Shown here: piece by piece, positions 5,964-8,981 of the stretch | Position numbering within the stretch: position 1 is the first letter of the stretch | Layout: each line of letters starts with the position of its first letter | Assembly (NCBI GenBank): GCA_007130675.1 | Contig: SLSB01000422.1 | Location: 1-8,981 of the forward strand | Source of the DNA: Candidatus Hydrogenedentota bacterium | GTDB taxonomy: Bacteria > Hydrogenedentota > Hydrogenedentia > Hydrogenedentales > SLHB01 | DNA length: 8,981 bases | Direction: 5' to 3' | Made by a program: the position numbers and the translations under genes | The notes under the pieces: model-generated | Told to the model about the DNA's origin: nothing | Databases searched by the model: none | The model's input: the letters and a program-made list of their open reading frames with translations, nothing else

Positions 5964-6835
5964 GCCGGGAGGCCATCGAGGAGCCGCAACAGATACGCCC
6001 CGTATTCGTTCTTCTGCATGGGTTCGGCCAGAGCGCGCAACTCGTCGGCGCCGATAAATCCCGCGCGGTAGGCAATTTCTTCGATGCAGGCAATGCGCAG
6101 TCCCTGCCGTTCTTGCACGGTCTGCACGAAATTCGTGGCTTGCACGAGCGACTCGTGGGTCCCGGTATCGAGCCACGCGAATCCCCGGCCCAGCAGCTCG
6201 ACGCGCAACTGGCCCCGTGTGAGATAGGCCAGGTTCACGTCGGTGATCTCGAGTTCACCCCGCGCCGAAGGGGTCAGGCCGCGGGCAATCTCGATGACCT
6301 GGTTGTCATAGAAATAGAGCCCCGGTACGGCATAGTGCGACTTGGGTTTGGCAGGCTTCTCCTCGATGCTGAGCACGTTGCCCGCGTCATCGAACTCGAC
6401 CACGCCATAACGCTCGGGGTCGCGCACCGGATAGCCGAAAATAAGTCCGCCTTGATGCAGCGCGGCCCCGCGCCGGACCGCTTCGACCAGGTTGTGGCCG
6501 TAGAAGATGTTGTCGCCCAGAATCATCGCGACCGCATCGTCTCCGATGAATTCGGCGCCAAGAACAAAGGCCTGGGCAAGTCCTGCGGGACGTGGCTGCA
6601 CCGTATAGGAAAACGACAGGCCCATCTGCGACCCGTCGCCAAGCAGCCGCTTGAACACCGGCGTGTCTTCCGGGGTCGAGATGATCAGGATCTCGCGGAT
6701 GCCTGCCAGCATCAGCACCGACAGCGGATAGTAGATCATGGGCTTGTCGTAGACGGGCAGCAGCTGTTTGCTGACGGCCCGCGTAATCGGATACAGGCGC
6801 GTTCCCGACCCGCCCGCGAGGATGATCCCCTTCAT
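5960..6835 (-). CDS. rmlA: Glucose-1-phosphate thymidylyltransferase
   Basis: A 291-residue enzyme that makes dTDP-glucose from dTTP and glucose-1-phosphate, the first step of dTDP-L-rhamnose and related sugar pathways. It has the nucleotide-binding LAGGSGTRLYPIT (6-18) with Lys23 in VSKQLLP, PRPAGLAQAF (81-90), the metal-site LGDNIFYG with Asp108, EEKPAKPKS, GELEITDVN (193-201), and FAWLDTGTH with Asp223. Length and motif spacing match the RmlA/RfbA group closely. I chose ATG at 6835 because GGAG lies six bases upstream; an in-frame ATG at 6847 is an alternative that adds four residues. It lies 37 bases downstream of the LOG-family gene and is probably cotranscribed with it. The rmlB, rmlC and rmlD partners are not in the window. 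The last four bases are shared with the end of waaF on the other strand. Confidence 0.95.
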   Translation of the reverse strand: MKGIILAGGSGTRLYPITRAVSKQLLPVYDKPMIYYPLSVLMLAGIREILIISTPEDTPVFKRLLGDGSQMGLSFSYTVQPRPAGLAQAFVLGAEFIGDDAVAMILGDNIFYGHNLVEAVRRGAALHQGGLIFGYPVRDPERYGVVEFDDAGNVLSIEEKPAKPKSHYAVPGLYFYDNQVIEIARGLTPSARGELEITDVNLAYLTRGQLRVELLGRGFAWLDTGTHESLVQATNFVQTVQERQGLRIACIEEIAYRAGFIGADELRALAEPMQKNEYGAYLLRLLDGLPA

Positions 6836-6872
6836 CGCGTTCTCCATTTCCCCCTGCAGAAATCGCGGCCCA

Positions 6873-7718
6873 TTACAGATGATGCGCGCTCAGATGATCC
6901 TTGAGATGAGTGAATGCTGAGTCCACATCATCGTACAGGTGAAACAGATTGAGGTCTTCGGGACTGATGACCCCCCAGCGGACCATGGCGTCGAAATCAA
7001 CGACTTCGTTCCAGAAGTCGGTGCCGTAGAGAATCACGGAACGGTTGTTGGCCGCCTTGCCCGTCTGCAGGAGCGTAACGAGTTCGAAGAATTCGTCGCA
7101 GGTGCCGAAACCGCCTGGAAAAACCACAATCGCGCGCGAAAGGTGCACAAACCAGAATTTCCGGATGAAGAAATAGTGAAACTCGAAGGCAAGTTCCGGC
7201 GACTGGTAGGGGTTCGGGAATTGCTCGTGCGGCAGGCTGATGTTCAGGCCGATGGATTCGCCGCCCGCGCGTTTGGCGCCGCGGTTGGCCGCCTCCATAA
7301 TCCCCGGGCCGCCCCCCGAACACACCACGAACCGGTCTTCCGGCTGGGGCAGCGTCAACGACCATTTCGTGAGCCGTTCGGCCAGGGCCGCCGCATCTTC
7401 GTAATATCGCGACATATTGTGGGCGTGTTGCGCCAGGATATACTCGCGCTGAAGGGTGTCGAGGTCGCCGTCGGCGTGCTCGATGGCGGTCTTGGCTTTG
7501 GCAAGCCGCTCGGACGCTTCCGGCGCGGGCAGGGTGCGCGCCGAACCGAAGAACACCACCGTATGATGGATGTTGAGCCGCTTGAGCCGCGCCTGCGGTT
7601 CGAGAAACTCGCACATCACGCGAATCGTGCGCGCGTCGGGGCTGTTCAGAAACGCCAGATTCTTGTACGCCTTCTGAGGCCGCACCAATCCTTCCGGTCC
7701 AATCTTTTCATTTGCCAT
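6873..7718 (-). CDS. LOG-family Rossmann-fold nucleotide-binding protein
   Basis: A 281-residue member of the LOG (lysine decarboxylase-like, TIGR00730-type) family. Many members hydrolyse nucleoside 5'-monophosphates, either to release cytokinin-type bases or in purine turnover. The phosphate-binding GGGPGIMEAANRGA (135-148) and the signature FPGGFGTCDEFFE (200-212), the PGGxGTxxE motif, are intact, including the conserved Arg and Glu. It belongs to the longer class: about 50 residues precede the first strand (HHTVVFFGSAR), and there is a charged helical insertion at about 65-120. Despite the old family name it is not a decarboxylase. The start is supported by AGGAAA upstream of the ATG. No signal peptide is present. 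It is the first gene of the pair with rmlA and is divergent from rsmE. Confidence 0.88.
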   Translation of the reverse strand: MANEKIGPEGLVRPQKAYKNLAFLNSPDARTIRVMCEFLEPQARLKRLNIHHTVVFFGSARTLPAPEASERLAKAKTAIEHADGDLDTLQREYILAQHAHNMSRYYEDAAALAERLTKWSLTLPQPEDRFVVCSGGGPGIMEAANRGAKRAGGESIGLNISLPHEQFPNPYQSPELAFEFHYFFIRKFWFVHLSRAIVVFPGGFGTCDEFFELVTLLQTGKAANNRSVILYGTDFWNEVVDFDAMVRWGVISPEDLNLFHLYDDVDSAFTHLKDHLSAHHL

Positions 7719-7750
7719 AATCGGTTTCCTGTCTGTTGCCGTATGACACT

Positions 7751-7779
7751 CTTGTACACATTTTTGCGTGCTGTCGCAA
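7751..7779 (-). promoter_or_regulatory. Candidate promoter of the LOG-rmlA operon
   Basis: On the minus strand, TTGCGA (7779-7774) and TACAAG (7756-7751) are separated by 17 bases, each box matching sigma-70 consensus at four of six positions. Transcription would start near 7744, leaving about 25 bases of leader that contain the AGGAAA ribosome site. Confidence 0.4.
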
Positions 7780-7797
7780 GTCGCTGGCGATCCGCCT

Positions 7798-7823
7798 GAC
7801 CGGTAAACCGGGAAACACCGGTC
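7798..7823. promoter_or_regulatory. Inverted repeat between LOG and rsmE genes
   Basis: GACCGGT (7798-7804) and ACCGGTC (7817-7823) are exact inverted arms around the 12-base spacer AAACCGGGAAAC. Each arm also contains the self-palindrome ACCGGT, so the site reads equally as a direct repeat of ACCGGT 18 bases apart. It ends nine bases before the -35 box of the candidate rsmE promoter, a usual place for an activator site. Confidence 0.45.
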
Positions 7824-7832
7824 TTAAGAGCG

Positions 7833-7861
7833 TTGTCTGGATGTAAAGGCGGTGGTATGCT
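7833..7861 (+). promoter_or_regulatory. Candidate promoter of rsmE, predicting a leaderless transcript
   Basis: TTGTCT (7833-7838) and TATGCT (7856-7861) are separated by 17 bases, each with four of six matches to sigma-70 consensus. The start site would fall six to seven bases after the -10 box, which is the A of the rsmE ATG at 7868. Confidence 0.45.
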
Positions 7862-7867
7862 GAGGTC

Positions 7868-8593
7868 ATGGCGCATGTTCACCGTTTTTATGTGGAACCC
7901 GAGGCTGCCGAAGAGACGGTTGCCGTACTCGAGGGTGCGGAGGCGCATCATGCGCTGCATGTGGTGCGCGTACAGCCCGGGGACGCTGTGGTTCTGTTTG
8001 ACGGCCAGGGCCGCGAACTCGAGGGCCGCGTAGCCAGCGCCACCCGCCACGACCTGAGTGTCGAGATTACCCGTGAGCGCAGCGTCCAACCCGAGACGCA
8101 CACCCTCACGCTCATTCAAGCCGCCCTGCACCGGGAAAAATCGGTCGAGGACCTGATCCGGCGCTGCACCGAGCTTGGCGTGGCCGGTTTCGTGTTTTTC
8201 GCCTCCGAACGTTCCGAGCGCCCGCCGAGAATGACTGAAAAATGGCGCCGTTGGGCCATCGAGTCGTGTAAGCAATGCGGCCGGTTGTGGCTGCCGGGGT
8301 TCCACATCGCTTCGAGCCTCGAGGCAGCCCTCGAGGGGCAATGGTCGGCTCTCCTGACCGCGACAGCCTCCGCTCCACCTGTGCCCATTCGCAGCGCCGC
8401 TGCCGGCAACCGCGTAGCGCTTGCGGTGGGTCCCGAGGGCGACTTCGCGTCCGGCGAACTCGAGATGATGCTGGCGCGTGGAGCACTGCCCATTTCGCTG
8501 GGACCCATGACCTTCCGATCCGAGGTGGCGGCTACGATTGCCAGCGCCCTGGTCCTCTATGAACTGGGCTTTCTCGGGCCGGTGGCGCCGTAA
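7868..8593 (+). CDS. rsmE: 16S rRNA (uracil1498-N3)-methyltransferase
   Basis: A 241-residue SPOUT-class methyltransferase that uses S-adenosylmethionine to methylate N3 of U1498 in 16S rRNA on the 30S subunit. Residues about 1-72 are the PUA-like RNA-binding part (HRFYVEP, then EAHHALHVVRVQPGDAVVLFDG at 25-46). The knotted catalytic domain follows, with LIQAALHREKSVEDLIRRCTELGV (82-105), the AIESCKQCGR helix (130-139), VGPEGDFASGE (187-197) and the SAM-site ISLGPMTFRSEVAAT (209-223). The length fits the family. The start at 7868 is the only one that gives the normal HxFYV beginning. A GAGG lies only two bases before the ATG, too close for a standard ribosome site. The gene is convergent with the M14-type gene, with 20 bases between the stop codons. 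Confidence 0.95.
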   Translation: MAHVHRFYVEPEAAEETVAVLEGAEAHHALHVVRVQPGDAVVLFDGQGRELEGRVASATRHDLSVEITRERSVQPETHTLTLIQAALHREKSVEDLIRRCTELGVAGFVFFASERSERPPRMTEKWRRWAIESCKQCGRLWLPGFHIASSLEAALEGQWSALLTATASAPPVPIRSAAAGNRVALAVGPEGDFASGELEMMLARGALPISLGPMTFRSEVAATIASALVLYELGFLGPVAP

Positions 8594-8595
8594 GC

Positions 8596-8613
8596 GCGGG
8601 GCGCATGCCTCGC
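8596..8613. terminator. Hairpin filling the gap between convergent stop codons
   Basis: GCGGGGC (8596-8602), loop GCAT, and GCCTCGC (8607-8613) form a seven-pair stem with one G-U pair. It occupies almost exactly the 20 bases between the rsmE stop (8593) and the M14-type gene stop (8614). There is no T-tract on either strand, so it would be at best a weak or Rho-assisted bidirectional terminator. Confidence 0.35.
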
Positions 8614-8981
8614 TCAACGGCTCTTGGCTTCGAGATAGGCGTGAATGGCGCGGGCGAGGTCGTGGCCAAACCGCCGCGCCGTGTCCGGGGTAACGGGTGT
8701 GCCGCCCGCGTTGGCATAGGGGATCTCGAGGGTCGCGGCGGCCGGTTCGCCCGGGAAACTGGCCAGCCACTGCGAACACGTGCCCGAGCTGGTGTTCCAG
8801 CCCACGCCATAAGGCATATCATGACGCGGTGAATACACAATAGGACCCGTCTGGATGGATTCCAGCACGGCGGAAAGTTCCTGTGCGCGCGTCCAGACGT
8901 CCGCGTTCGGGCCGCCCACGAAGAAGACCTGTTCGTTGTCGCCTGGTCCGCCTGAACCGCCGCGAATCCACGGGCAATGCA
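8614..8981 (-). CDS. M14-type zinc metallocarboxypeptidase-like protein, 5' end missing
   Basis: The reading frame is open from the right edge to TGA at 8616-8614, giving the last 121 residues (two bases of a further codon precede them). The visible part starts with HCPWIRGG, where the His would be the third zinc ligand of the M14 fold (usually preceded by Asp-Leu or Asp-Phe). It continues with NEQVFFVGGPN, DMPYGVGWNTSSGTCSQWLASF, and ATLEIPYAN (Glu85 of the visible part), which matches the catalytic Glu of M14 peptidases. The end, TARRFGHDLARAIHAYLEAKSR, is a typical closing helix. A GTG at 8919 would only give an internal fragment and is not the real start. Many relatives are secreted or periplasmic, but the N-terminus is not visible here. 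The substrate is unknown. Confidence 0.75.
   Translation of the reverse strand, partial: HCPWIRGGSGGPGDNEQVFFVGGPNADVWTRAQELSAVLESIQTGPIVYSPRHDMPYGVGWNTSSGTCSQWLASFPGEPAAATLEIPYANAGGTPVTPDTARRFGHDLARAIHAYLEAKSR

Noticed and set aside
8257..8286. CxxC (SCKQCGR) in the RsmE helix as a possible metal site
   Set aside because: This position is the conserved family helix that usually reads EQSxR or KQxGR, and Cys at these positions seems to be ordinary variation. No second Cys pair accompanies it.
7646..8779. A 377-codon minus-strand open frame spanning rsmE and both its flanks
   Set aside because: It crosses the 3' end of one real gene, all of rsmE antisense, and the start of the LOG gene. Its composition changes along the length and no motif is recognisable.

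Overview
This 8,981-base window is GC-rich and gene-dense, with no gap of 300 bases or more. It contains nine complete protein genes and two genes cut by the window edges. I see no RNA gene, insertion sequence, CRISPR array or replication origin. The sequence suggests a Gram-negative, free-living bacterium. It encodes an ADP-heptose:LPS heptosyltransferase, a dTDP-sugar pathway enzyme, a twin-arginine-exported aldo/keto reductase, and a secreted glycoside-hydrolase-like protein with a malectin domain. This repertoire recalls Planctomycetota, Hydrogenedentota, Lentisphaerota and related lineages; that placement is inferred from gene style only.

Left part (1-3115). A minus-strand pair runs toward the left edge: a small nitroreductase (1419-1910), then 29 bases later a secreted protein with a GH67-type N-terminal domain, the start of a barrel-like region and a malectin domain (1-1389, cut by the edge). 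Divergent from these is a Tat-exported aldo/keto reductase (2180-3115). The 269-base divergent region holds good promoter candidates in both directions and a perfect 13-base tandem duplication.

Middle part (3116-5963). A small palindromic hairpin separates the aldo/keto reductase from a convergent gene for a zinc-dependent phospholipase C-like secreted protein (3212-4168). That protein ends in a Cys-rich segment, a hydrophobic helix and a basic tail, which looks like a C-terminal sorting signal. Divergent from it is a compact plus-strand operon: an FmdB-type zinc-ribbon protein, a small two-helix membrane protein, and heptosyltransferase II. A 7-7-7 palindrome overlaps the candidate promoter of this operon.

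Right part (5960-8981). The heptosyltransferase gene overlaps tail to tail by four bases with rmlA, which lies downstream of a LOG-family nucleotide-binding protein gene (both minus strand). Divergent from these is rsmE (16S rRNA m3U1498 methyltransferase), whose best promoter would start transcription on the initiation codon. rsmE converges on the 3' end of an M14-type metallocarboxypeptidase gene that enters from the right edge.

Functionally the window combines envelope polysaccharide synthesis (waaF, rmlA), exported hydrolytic or redox proteins (GH/malectin, PLC-like, aldo/keto reductase, possibly M14) and housekeeping (rsmE, LOG). I found no convincing new defence, mobile or biosynthetic system. 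The points most worth a second look are the malectin domain placed inside a glycosidase-like barrel, the C-terminal sorting signal of the PLC-like protein, and the palindromes in the divergent promoter regions.
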